Assembly (NCBI GenBank): GCA_020436165.1
Contig: JAGQYI010000050.1
Location: 1 to 58,413 of the forward strand
Reading direction: 5' to 3'
Length of the DNA: 58,413 bases
DNA from: Cyclobacteriaceae bacterium
GTDB lineage: Bacteria; Bacteroidota; Bacteroidia; Cytophagales; Cyclobacteriaceae
A program made the position numbers and the translations under genes. Shown here piece after piece: positions 45,494 to 52,118 of the stretch. Position 1 is the stretch's first letter, and each line of letters begins with the position of its first letter. Below the pieces are notes generated by a model. That model did no database searches, was not told where the DNA came from, and saw nothing but the letters and a program-made list of their open reading frames with translations.

Positions 45494-45501
45494 CAAAGGT
45501 A
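45494..45501 (-). promoter_or_regulatory. Candidate -7 box of mfd
   Basis: On the minus strand the bases read TACCTTTG, an exact TAnnTTTG match 18 bases before the mfd ATG. No TTG at the usual -33 distance is seen. Confidence 0.45.
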
Positions 45502-45541
45502 AACAGCTTTTGACAAGTGGGACAGTAAATAATAGTTAATC

Positions 45542-45925
45542 ATGAAACGTATGAACATATCCACCGGAGCACCCTGGGAAGACAAGGTGGGCTACAGCCG
45601 CGCAGTACGCATTGGTAATATTGTGGAAGTTTCAGGTACGGTAGCCCTGAAAGATGGCCAACTGGTAGGCAAAGGCGATGCCTATGCACAGACCAAACGC
45701 ATCCTGGAAATTATCGAAGAAGTTTTGGGCCAGGCCGGAGCCAAACTAGAGGACGTAGTTCGCACCCGTATGTTTGTAACCGACATCAGCCAATGGGAAG
45801 CCATTGGTAAAGCGCATGGAGAGGTATTTCACGATATTAGGCCTGCAACTTCCATGATCGAGGTTTCACAACTGATTGACCCGGATTACCTGGTAGAGAT
45901 TGAGGTGAGTGCAGTGGTTTCATAG
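45542..45925 (+). CDS. RidA/YjgF family protein
   Basis: This 127-residue protein belongs to the RidA (YjgF/YER057c/UK114) family, trimeric enzymes that hydrolyse reactive enamine/imine intermediates. Visible signatures are [19 protein letters not shown], the Arg in [17 protein letters not shown], and [26 protein letters not shown]. The last 31 coding bases up to base 45919 are repeated exactly downstream of the toxin gene (46491-46521), which indicates a duplication or insertion at the 3' end of this gene. The protein itself appears complete. Confidence 0.92.
   Translation: MKRMNISTGAPWEDKVGYSRAVRIGNIVEVSGTVALKDGQLVGKGDAYAQTKRILEIIEEVLGQAGAKLEDVVRTRMFVTDISQWEAIGKAHGEVFHDIRPATSMIEVSQLIDPDYLVEIEVSAVVS
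45889..45919 (+). repeat. 31-bp direct repeat, copy 1 (3' end of ridA)
   Basis: This stretch of ridA, encoding [10 protein letters not shown], is identical over 31 bases to 46491-46521. The two copies are 602 bases apart and enclose the toxin-antitoxin pair. The preceding bases are partly similar too (PDY here, PNC in the frame of copy 2). Confidence 0.95.
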
Positions 45926-45963
45926 AAAACATTTAATTTTAGCTATCTTTTAAATAAGCTATT

Positions 45964-46194
45964 ATGGGCACACTTGAGTTAAAATCAGATTTACATAAGA
46001 TACTTGACTCCATTGATAATGAGCCATTGTTGAGAACTATTTATGATTTTTTGAAGCAATCCGAAAATCAGCAGGAGGGCAAGATATGGGGAACACTCAC
46101 AGAAGCACAGAAAAAAGAGGTGTATCTATCTTATGAGGAGTCTGAAAACGATAAAAATCTTACCAGTTGGAAAGAGCTTAAGAAAAAATATTGA
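45964..46194 (+). CDS. Antitoxin partner of the ParE-type toxin
   Basis: This 76-residue acidic protein (GTLELKSDLHKILDSIDNE at the start, WKELKKKY at the end) has the size, composition and C-terminal tail of small antitoxins encoded before RelE/ParE toxins in Bacteroidota. No DNA-binding fold can be assigned by eye. Its stop TGA shares one base with the ATG of the toxin gene, the typical coupled arrangement. It lies between two copies of the ridA-derived 31-bp repeat. Confidence 0.75.
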   Translation: MGTLELKSDLHKILDSIDNEPLLRTIYDFLKQSENQQEGKIWGTLTEAQKKEVYLSYEESENDKNLTSWKELKKKY

Positions 46195-46481
46195 TGGAGG
46201 TTTTTGTTACTCCAACTGCTGAAAAGCATTTTGAAACCATAGTAAACCATTTGCAAGAAAAATGGGGCAGCAAAACACTCAAGCAGTTTATCGACAAAAC
46301 AGACAAGCTATTTAATCTATTACAGAATTATCCCCTAATAGGACAGGTTGAGAAAGACAATATACGAGGTTTCCAACTCACACGTCAGACGAAAATACTT
46401 TACAGAATACGGGGTACAAAGGTGATCATTCTGGCATTTTTTGATGTTAGGAAAAATCCAGAAAAGAAGTTCAATGGTTAA
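46194..46481 (+). CDS. ParE/RelE-superfamily toxin
   Basis: This 95-residue protein has the ParE/RelE fold signature: an N-terminal strand and two helices (VTPTAEKHFETIVNHLQEKWG, FIDKTDKLFNLLQNYPLIG), then the C-terminal strands FQLTRQTKILYRIRG and VIILAFFDVRKNPEKK. RelE-type members cleave mRNA and ParE-type members poison gyrase; the DVRKNP ending and the helix pair fit the ParE-like subgroup found in Bacteroidota. The start is ATG 46194, overlapping the antitoxin stop by one base. The ridA repeat copy begins 10 bases after its stop. Confidence 0.85.
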   Translation: MEVFVTPTAEKHFETIVNHLQEKWGSKTLKQFIDKTDKLFNLLQNYPLIGQVEKDNIRGFQLTRQTKILYRIRGTKVIILAFFDVRKNPEKKFNG

Positions 46482-46490
46482 ACCTAATTG

Positions 46491-46521
46491 CCTGGTAGAG
46501 ATTGAGGTGAGTGCAGTGGTT
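46491..46521 (+). repeat. 31-bp direct repeat, copy 2 (detached ridA 3' fragment)
   Basis: This is identical to 45889-45919. In the ridA frame it reads [14 protein letters not shown] and continues RLNINV to a stop, so it resembles an alternative or original end of ridA left behind after the toxin-antitoxin pair was inserted or the gene end was duplicated. It is not expressed as a protein in any obvious way. Confidence 0.95.
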
Positions 46522-46554
46522 AGTCGATTAAATATTAATGTTTAAATATAAATC

Positions 46555-47274
46555 ATGAAAAAATTATTACCATCTGTTTTTCTTTTCATTTCGTGTTTTT
46601 CGTTTGGGCAAACCACAGAAGTATTAGAGGAATCGAACAATTCCATTGGTTTATCAGAAACCAAAGAATTTCATTGTGTGCCTCAAGAGGTTCATTTGTC
46701 GGATGCATATAAAAGAGCTGTACTTAAAGGCACTGTTACTAATAATAAAAAGCAAACGATAGTTGACATTTTCAATGATTTTTGGAAGAAATCTAACGAG
46801 ATGGGAGCTAATGCCTTCCACATTGATAGTGTCCAATATCATTCTATAGTTTCAATCAAATTTACCATTACAGTTTATTCATTATCTGAGACCCAGATTG
46901 ATTCTATCTATATGCTATACCCAACTAACAAGATATATATTCTAGGGGATTTGAACCCTGAAGCACTGAAGTTTAAACCAATTACTATTAAGGTTAATAA
47001 TATTAAGACCGAACTCCCTCCAACCAAATATCTTTCCTATCAAAACAAGATTGATGGAGAAACTATTATAAGTAAGGGAGGGCTAATGGGAACAAAGGTT
47101 TGGATAAGATGGAAAGAAGATCGCTTACCACTTTACTTGTCAGTAAATGGTTTTGGTGTTGGTCCTGGTAGTTCTGTGGGCGTAATGGGAATAAGTTTTA
47201 ATACAGGAAGAATAAATTCTGTTGATATGAATTTTGGCGAGTTTTTAATTGAGACTCTGGAAATAGCTAATTAA
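46555..47274 (+). CDS. Secreted protein of unknown function
   Basis: This 239-residue protein has a signal peptide (KKLLPSVFLFISCFSFGQ, cleavage near residue 19) and no family I recognise. An early part (TIVDIFNDFWKKSNEMGANAFHIDSVQY) resembles a pattern seen in small Bacteroidota envelope proteins, in which a helix ends in GANAF. The rest is beta-rich and ends in GFGVGPGSSVGVMGISFNTGR. It lies just after the second ridA repeat, in the accessory stretch 45926-49100. Confidence 0.6.
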   Translation: MKKLLPSVFLFISCFSFGQTTEVLEESNNSIGLSETKEFHCVPQEVHLSDAYKRAVLKGTVTNNKKQTIVDIFNDFWKKSNEMGANAFHIDSVQYHSIVSIKFTITVYSLSETQIDSIYMLYPTNKIYILGDLNPEALKFKPITIKVNNIKTELPPTKYLSYQNKIDGETIISKGGLMGTKVWIRWKEDRLPLYLSVNGFGVGPGSSVGVMGISFNTGRINSVDMNFGEFLIETLEIAN

Positions 47275-47298
47275 AAATTATTAATTTAATCCATTCCA

Positions 47299-47910
47299 AT
47301 GAAATTAATCTTAACAACAATTATCACAACTGCATTTTTTACAAATGCTATTTGTCAATCTCAAAACTCAAGTAAGGGGTTTCGTAGCTTTGAGGAATTT
47401 AAGATTAGACAGGCATCACTGACCATAAATTATCCTTTTATCCAGCGAACTGAGGGCAATGTTTTCATGAAGGGTGGAATTACTAACTACATTTTTAAAA
47501 AAATTAAAAGTAAAGAACTTATTACTCAAATCGAACAAGAACTTTGGGGTGTGGAATATAATGGTGAATTCTACATAAATGCATATCCATATTCAAAAAT
47601 TAAAGGGTACAATAAGTTTGAAGAAATTGGCTTCTATTCGTATTTCATTGGTGAACCCGCTCGTACTCTTGACGAACAGCGCTCCCTAGGAATAGTTGGT
47701 AAAGATGACCCTTTGACTAGTGTCTGTTGTAAGGTGGGATATGTCATGCAACAAGATGGAACTATCAAACTTTTGAGCCCAACAATATGCAGAGAACTGA
47801 TTTCAGACAATCCGGAACTCTTAGCAGAATTTGATAACGCGAACTTAAAAATGGAGAATGTACCAGAGATGTTTGCTTTCCTTAAGAGATATAACGAAGC
47901 TAAAGAATGA
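47299..47910 (+). CDS. Secreted protein of unknown function
   Basis: This 203-residue protein has a signal peptide (about 1-19, ending TNAICQ). The mature part begins KGFRSFEEFKIRQASLTINYP, has YNGEFYINAYPYSKIKGYNKF and a Cys pair in LTSVCCKVGYVMQQDG, and ends in a helix. I do not recognise the family. It is 24 bases after the preceding secreted protein and probably co-transcribed. A palindromic repeat follows its stop by 4 bases. Confidence 0.6.
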   Translation: MKLILTTIITTAFFTNAICQSQNSSKGFRSFEEFKIRQASLTINYPFIQRTEGNVFMKGGITNYIFKKIKSKELITQIEQELWGVEYNGEFYINAYPYSKIKGYNKFEEIGFYSYFIGEPARTLDEQRSLGIVGKDDPLTSVCCKVGYVMQQDGTIKLLSPTICRELISDNPELLAEFDNANLKMENVPEMFAFLKRYNEAKE

Positions 47911-47914
47911 TGCC

Positions 47915-47954
47915 TCATCCTTGGTCTGTGCGGACACAGACCAAGGAAATAGAA
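47915..47954. repeat. Palindromic repeat, copy 1
   Basis: CCTTGGTCTGTG (47919-47930) and CACAGACCAAGG (47935-47946) form a perfect 12-bp stem with loop CGGA. Flanks TCATCC on the left and AAATAGAA on the right are shared with copy 2 at 48535-48574. It lies directly after a stop codon. Confidence 0.9.
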
Positions 47955-48031
47955 GTATTATACATACGGTATGGTTAATCAAAAACAAAAAGCATTAAAC
48001 AAACTATAATTTCAACTTAACCAACATAGAA

Positions 48032-48502
48032 ATGCATAGAAAAATCAATTTCGTTTTAATGTTCTGCGCAGCGGTTTTGACAACAATATCCGTTTCAGCT
48101 CAGAAGGCTTATTGGGCAGCACCAGACGACAGTGTGGCCTTAAAACTTATTGCAATGGATAAGATGTGGAGCGAATCAAATTGCAGTCCTCAACCCGGCC
48201 TGAAAGAAGTTTTTGCTGAAGAGTTTCAGGGAACAGCAACAAATGGAACTCGTTATGGTAAAGAATATGCCATGACATCAGATGTAACTAACCTTGATCG
48301 GCAATGCAAACTCGGAGATGTTAAAATACAATTCTTCGGTGATAATGTAGCAATAGCTTACGGAAATGAAAGCAGCATTCACAAAGGAGCAGACGGAAAG
48401 GAATATAAACGTTGCCTGGTATGGACAGATACCTGGATGAAAAGAGATGGAAAATGGCAGATTATTGCAGCACAAGATAACGTTGTAGAATGCCCTAAGT
48501 AA
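48032..48502 (+). CDS. Secreted SnoaL/DUF4440-like protein
   Basis: This 156-residue protein has a signal peptide (about 1-23, ending ISVSAQ) followed by an NTF2-like alpha+beta fold of the SnoaL/DUF4440 type: LKLIAMDKMWSESNCSP, then VKIQFFGDNVAIAYGNESS and WTDTWMKRDGKWQIIAAQDN. Such proteins range from enzymes to small-molecule binders, so no function is proposed. It lies between the two palindromic repeats. Confidence 0.75.
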   Translation: MHRKINFVLMFCAAVLTTISVSAQKAYWAAPDDSVALKLIAMDKMWSESNCSPQPGLKEVFAEEFQGTATNGTRYGKEYAMTSDVTNLDRQCKLGDVKIQFFGDNVAIAYGNESSIHKGADGKEYKRCLVWTDTWMKRDGKWQIIAAQDNVVECPK

Positions 48503-48534
48503 GAAAAAGATTACTATTCCCGAGGTATGTCTCT

Positions 48535-48574
48535 TCATCCATGGTCTGTGCCGTCACAGATCATGGAAATAGAA
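48535..48574. repeat. Palindromic repeat, copy 2
   Basis: CCATGGTCTGTG (48539-48550) and CACAGATCATGG (48555-48566) pair over 12 positions with one G-T wobble, loop CCGT. Compared with copy 1, one T-A pair of the stem is changed to A-T on both arms. The flanks TCATCC and AAATAGAA are the same. It lies 32 bases after the stop of the SnoaL-like gene. Confidence 0.9.
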
Positions 48575-48623
48575 ATAAGAACATACACTAAGGATCTGCA
48601 ATAGAAATAAACCTAACAACTTT

Positions 48624-49094
48624 ATGAAAGTGAAAGTTGAAGACTACTATTTTACTGAAGAACTGAAATGGACATTAACTATTGGAAGTGCAGGACTAAG
48701 TATCTACTTGCTCTTTTGGACTACACTTTGGTGGATTCCATTAATACTTATTGTCCTTGTGCTAATCTTATTTTCAACAAAATCTATAACAACAATAGAT
48801 ATTAGTCAAAAACTAATTAAAGATGAGTTTCAATTTTTGTGGATTAGGACAAAATGTGAAAAAATAAAATTCAAAACATTAGACAAAATTACGATTGATA
48901 AAGAAAGACATACTTATACAGCCAACAGTAGGGGTCGAAGTGGAGTTACTGATTTTAATGAATACATTGGAAACCTAATATTTGACAACAACCGGATAGT
49001 TGAATTGAAGAGAAGTATTAGCCTCCAAGACTTTGACAATTACATTAAGAATATTTCTGAAAAATTGAACTTAGAAGTAGAAAGACTATTTTAA
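48624..49094 (+). CDS. Small membrane protein with a two-helix hairpin, unknown function
   Basis: This 156-residue protein has two adjacent membrane helices (about 15-33 and 35-51) and a C-terminal domain of strands (KSITTIDISQKLIKDEFQFLW, KCEKIKFKTLDKITIDKE, GNLIFDNNRIVELKR) with a final helix. The layout resembles bacterial PH-like membrane proteins, but I cannot confirm that. It is in the accessory stretch and 18 bases before the VOC gene. Confidence 0.6.
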   Translation: MKVKVEDYYFTEELKWTLTIGSAGLSIYLLFWTTLWWIPLILIVLVLILFSTKSITTIDISQKLIKDEFQFLWIRTKCEKIKFKTLDKITIDKERHTYTANSRGRSGVTDFNEYIGNLIFDNNRIVELKRSISLQDFDNYIKNISEKLNLEVERLF

Positions 49095-49112
49095 AACAAG
49101 CAATTACTAAAA

Positions 49113-49538
49113 TTGGAAAGCGAAAATGACAATATTGACATTGCCTTTTTAGACCATGTTGCCATTCGGGTACGAGACACACATGCTTCCGCCCAATGGT
49201 ATGAAAATGTACTTGGCCTAACGAAATACCAACTGCCGGAATGGGGTGAGTTCCCTGTTTTTATGCTTACGGGTAAATCGGGTATTGCTCTGTTCCCTGC
49301 CCATCTTGAAGACAAGAAATTCGACCCCAATTCACGCAATATAAAAATTGATCATTTTGCATTTAATGTAACAAACGAAAACTTTGAAAAAGCAAAAAGA
49401 CGGTACCAAGAATTAGACCTTGATTTTAGCATTCAGAACCACCACTATTTTCATTCGATCTATACCAAAGACCCTGATGGGCATACGGTTGAATTAACCA
49501 CAATTGTGGTGGATGAAAATGAGTTTTACAAAAGTTAA
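49113..49538 (+). CDS. VOC-family (glyoxalase/dioxygenase-like) protein
   Basis: This 141-residue protein is a single vicinal-oxygen-chelate domain. It shows LDHVAIRVRDTHASAQWYENVLGL at the front and IDHFAFNV with YTKDPDGHTVELTT behind. His15, His near 110 and Glu near 125 may be the metal ligands. It starts at TTG 49113; the nearby ATG is out of frame. It is two bases before rsgA and likely co-transcribed with it. The substrate is unknown. Confidence 0.82.
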   Translation: MESENDNIDIAFLDHVAIRVRDTHASAQWYENVLGLTKYQLPEWGEFPVFMLTGKSGIALFPAHLEDKKFDPNSRNIKIDHFAFNVTNENFEKAKRRYQELDLDFSIQNHHYFHSIYTKDPDGHTVELTTIVVDENEFYKS

Positions 49539-49540
49539 CA

Positions 49541-50611
49541 ATGACACTCCAAGACCTGGGATATAGCCCCGCACTTGAAACCTACCGAAAAGAAAACGGC
49601 CTTGATTCTTTCGAAGTAGGGCGTGTTATTGCTGAGCATAAGGAACGCTATGTGGTTAAAACATCTGACAAAGAATATGAAGCTGAGATTATAGGCAACC
49701 TTCGGTTTACGGCCCAAAGCCGTTCCGACTTCCCGGCTGTGGGCGATTGGGTGGCCATCTCCGAATACGATGAAGACAAGGCCATTATCCATACTGTATT
49801 GCCCCGCAAAACAAGCATTGAACGGCAAGCCGTAGGCAAGCACGGAGAAAAGCAGATCATCGCCACCAACATCGATTATGCCTTTATCGTTCAGGCAGTA
49901 GATCGCGACTTCAACATCAACCGGATAGAACGCTACCTTACCATTTGCCACACCTCTAAGGTGGAGCCCATTATCGTACTTACCAAAATCGACCTGATTA
50001 CCGAAGAGGAGGTACAACAACTTACCAAGGCTGTTCAGCAACGGGAAAAAGACATACCTGTTGTGGCCATCAGCAATGAAACCCTAAAAGGAGTTGAAGC
50101 GATCAACCACTTAATTGCCAAAGGCAAAACGTATTGCTTGCTGGGCTCCTCCGGAGTGGGCAAGTCCACACTTACCAATAACCTGCTGGGCAAACAACAG
50201 ATGAAGACCGCTGCCATTGGCGAAGGCACCAACCGGGGCAAGCATGTTACCAGCCACCGTGAACTGCTGGTGCTCGACAATGGAGGTCTTCTGATTGACA
50301 ATCCTGGCATGCGTGAGGTGGGCATTGCCGATTCGGGTAGTGGCATGGAAGCAACCTTTGATACCATTTATGCACTGGCCCAAAACTGCAAGTTCTCAGA
50401 TTGTACCCACACAACCGAAACAGGTTGCGCAGTTGTGAAAGCCCTTGGAAACGGAACACTCGATGAAGCCTCTTACGAAAACTACCTTAAGATGGAGCGC
50501 GAAAAAGAGCACTTTGAATCAACCGTTGCCGAAAAACGTAAGAAAGACAGGGCCTTTGGCAAAATGTTCAAAAACTATAAAAAGGGTGGTTACAAAGACC
50601 GATATAGATAA
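49541..50611 (+). CDS. rsgA: Ribosome small-subunit-dependent GTPase A
   Basis: RsgA is a circularly permuted GTPase that acts late in 30S assembly. The 356-residue protein has an N-terminal OB-fold region (VGRVIAEHKERYVVKT to PAVGDWVAI), then the permuted G motifs: G4 LTKIDL, G1 GSSGVGKSTLTNNL, G2 (RGKHVTSHRE) and G3 IDNPGMREVG. The C-terminal zinc finger is CKFSDCTHTTETGC. Order, length and motifs are those of YjeQ/RsgA. It converges on the small membrane-protein gene at 50619. Confidence 0.96.
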   Translation: MTLQDLGYSPALETYRKENGLDSFEVGRVIAEHKERYVVKTSDKEYEAEIIGNLRFTAQSRSDFPAVGDWVAISEYDEDKAIIHTVLPRKTSIERQAVGKHGEKQIIATNIDYAFIVQAVDRDFNINRIERYLTICHTSKVEPIIVLTKIDLITEEEVQQLTKAVQQREKDIPVVAISNETLKGVEAINHLIAKGKTYCLLGSSGVGKSTLTNNLLGKQQMKTAAIGEGTNRGKHVTSHRELLVLDNGGLLIDNPGMREVGIADSGSGMEATFDTIYALAQNCKFSDCTHTTETGCAVVKALGNGTLDEASYENYLKMEREKEHFESTVAEKRKKDRAFGKMFKNYKKGGYKDRYR

Positions 50612-50618
50612 ACCTGAT

Positions 50619-50795
50619 CTACTCCTGCGTATTTTTACTTTTCTTCCAAAACGTTAGTTTATTCTTTATTGCCTTTGCTTTTTCCTTATCTATTACTCCC
50701 AAATAGACCAGCACAAAAAGTACAATCCACAACAGGCCTTTGATAAAAAAGAAAAGAAATCCGGCAATCCCAATATCTGTGAGAAACTCAATCAT
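50619..50795 (-). CDS. Small single-pass membrane protein coupled to heme oxygenase (58 residues)
   Basis: Translating the minus strand from the ATG at 50795 gives a 58-residue protein: a hydrophobic stretch with GIAGFLFFFIKGLLWIVLFV and on to VLVYLGV, then a basic tail (DKEKAKAIKNKL, WKKSKNTQE) before a TAG. It has one long or two short membrane helices with a cytoplasmic positive tail. The start forms an ATGA overlap with the heme oxygenase stop, a strong sign of translational coupling, so I take it as a real gene. No family is recognised. Being under the usual 60-residue cut-off it is easily missed. Confidence 0.75.
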   Translation of the reverse strand: MIEFLTDIGIAGFLFFFIKGLLWIVLFVLVYLGVIDKEKAKAIKNKLTFWKKSKNTQE

Positions 50796-51331
50796 GAATT
50801 AGCAGCTAGTTTTCCGCTTGCGCAAACGGCTTCCAACTCATCAAACATAGCAATGTTGAAATCGAATCCTTTGTTTGCCTCATCGGCCCACTCGTTCTTT
50901 TGCACGGCTCTTATCGATTGGATGGCTTCCTGCATGTTCTCAAAATCGTACATGCGACCGGTTGAAGGAACTTTCTTTTTCATCATTTGGCCGCCAAACA
51001 TTATGGCCATATAGTTTAAGTACACGTGGGGCAAAACTTCTTCATACGATAGAGAGCCCAGATAGTCGGCATATGCCTTTGTGCTGTCCAACACAAAGTC
51101 AGCCGAAAAGCCCTGGTCGGTCAATTCCTTAATGTCTTGCCTTACTTTGTCAACTCTGCTCAAACTATTCGTAGGAAGCCCTGTTTTTTCAATAGCCTCA
51201 AAGATTTGAAGTTGTTGTTCAAGGTATAGTAAGTATTCATTTTTGCTTAATTGCCCTTTAAACATTCGTGCATTAAAAGGCATTTCTTCTGCTTGTTTAT
51301 GCTTTTGGCTGGTGGCTTCTCTTAGTGTCAT
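50792..51331 (-). CDS. Heme oxygenase
   Basis: This 179-residue protein is a biliverdin-type heme oxygenase, which opens heme to biliverdin, CO and iron. The proximal heme ligand is probably His11 in LREATSQKHKQAEEMPF, and the distal helix is LNYMAIMFGGQMMKKKVPS, with the Gly-Gly that lets O2 bind. The rest is helical. A Fur-box-like palindrome 29 bases upstream suggests iron control. Iron acquisition from heme is the likely role; chromophore supply to a bilin protein is the alternative. It overlaps the small membrane-protein gene by 4 bases. Confidence 0.9.
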   Translation of the reverse strand: MTLREATSQKHKQAEEMPFNARMFKGQLSKNEYLLYLEQQLQIFEAIEKTGLPTNSLSRVDKVRQDIKELTDQGFSADFVLDSTKAYADYLGSLSYEEVLPHVYLNYMAIMFGGQMMKKKVPSTGRMYDFENMQEAIQSIRAVQKNEWADEANKGFDFNIAMFDELEAVCASGKLAANS

Positions 51332-51359
51332 TCGTTTATTAGATTTAAATATAATGCTA

Positions 51360-51378
51360 ATTTAGAATCATTCTAAAT
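51360..51378. promoter_or_regulatory. Fur-box-like 9-1-9 palindrome in the heme oxygenase / DUF2306 intergenic region
   Basis: ATTTAGAAT, a central C, and ATTCTAAAT form a perfect 19-bp inverted repeat. Its 9-1-9 shape and its place upstream of a heme oxygenase (start 51331) match a Fur or other iron-regulator operator. The gene in the other direction starts at 51440. Confidence 0.6.
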
Positions 51379-51439
51379 AAAAACCAAATGACTCCCATCC
51401 CTATTCACCTTAGATTGAAAATCTGCGTATATTAAGCCC

Positions 51440-52075
51440 ATGAAAATCTCCAAAATCACCTGGTTTATTTTTGCTTTCTTTGCAATAAGTATTGGTATTT
51501 ACCCTGTTCTCTACGCTTTGGTGGATATGAGCCAGGGTCTACTTGGTAACAAACCACCCGAAGTTCTTAGCAACTCGCTCTGGAGTTTATTCTTCTACCT
51601 TCACATTGGTTTTGGCGGGGTTTCTTTACTTACGGGGTGGTCTCAATTTAGCAAGAAGATACGCGCAAGAAACATTCAGCTTCATAGAACCCTGGGTAAA
51701 ATCTACATGATAGCTGTTCTGGTAAGTGGTATAAGCAGTGTTTTCATTGCTTTTTACGCCACAGGCGGTATCGGGCCTTCTTTTGGATTTGGCATATTGG
51801 GCGTTTTATGGCTTTTAACTTCCGCCATTGCCTATATTGCCGTACGCAAGAAGCACATTCCGCAACACAAAGTGTGGATGATTCAAAGTTATGCGCTCAC
51901 ATTTGCAGCGGTTACCCTTCGTTTGTGGCTGCCCTTTATGGGCGCTGTATTGCACATGGAATTTATCGATTCATATCGCGTTGTTGCCTGGCTTTGTTGG
52001 GTGCCCAACCTGCTGATTGCGTTTGCTATCATCAAAATAAAATACCCAAAGGTTAGCTGGTTCGTTTTAAGCTAA
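51440..52075 (+). CDS. DUF2306 family membrane protein
   Basis: This 211-residue protein has about six membrane helices and matches DUF2306: LHIGFGGVSLLTGWSQFSKK, NIQLHRTLGKIYMIAVLVSG and a helix with QHKVWMIQSYALTFAAVTLR. The conserved His residues in helices suggest a heme or redox-linked role, but none is established. It is divergent from the heme oxygenase gene and shares its intergenic region with the Fur-box-like palindrome. Confidence 0.8.
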   Translation: MKISKITWFIFAFFAISIGIYPVLYALVDMSQGLLGNKPPEVLSNSLWSLFFYLHIGFGGVSLLTGWSQFSKKIRARNIQLHRTLGKIYMIAVLVSGISSVFIAFYATGGIGPSFGFGILGVLWLLTSAIAYIAVRKKHIPQHKVWMIQSYALTFAAVTLRLWLPFMGAVLHMEFIDSYRVVAWLCWVPNLLIAFAIIKIKYPKVSWFVLS

Positions 52076-52118
52076 TTTCAGTTTTACTATATTTAACGGC
52101 TTTACTTTCTATTAAGCC

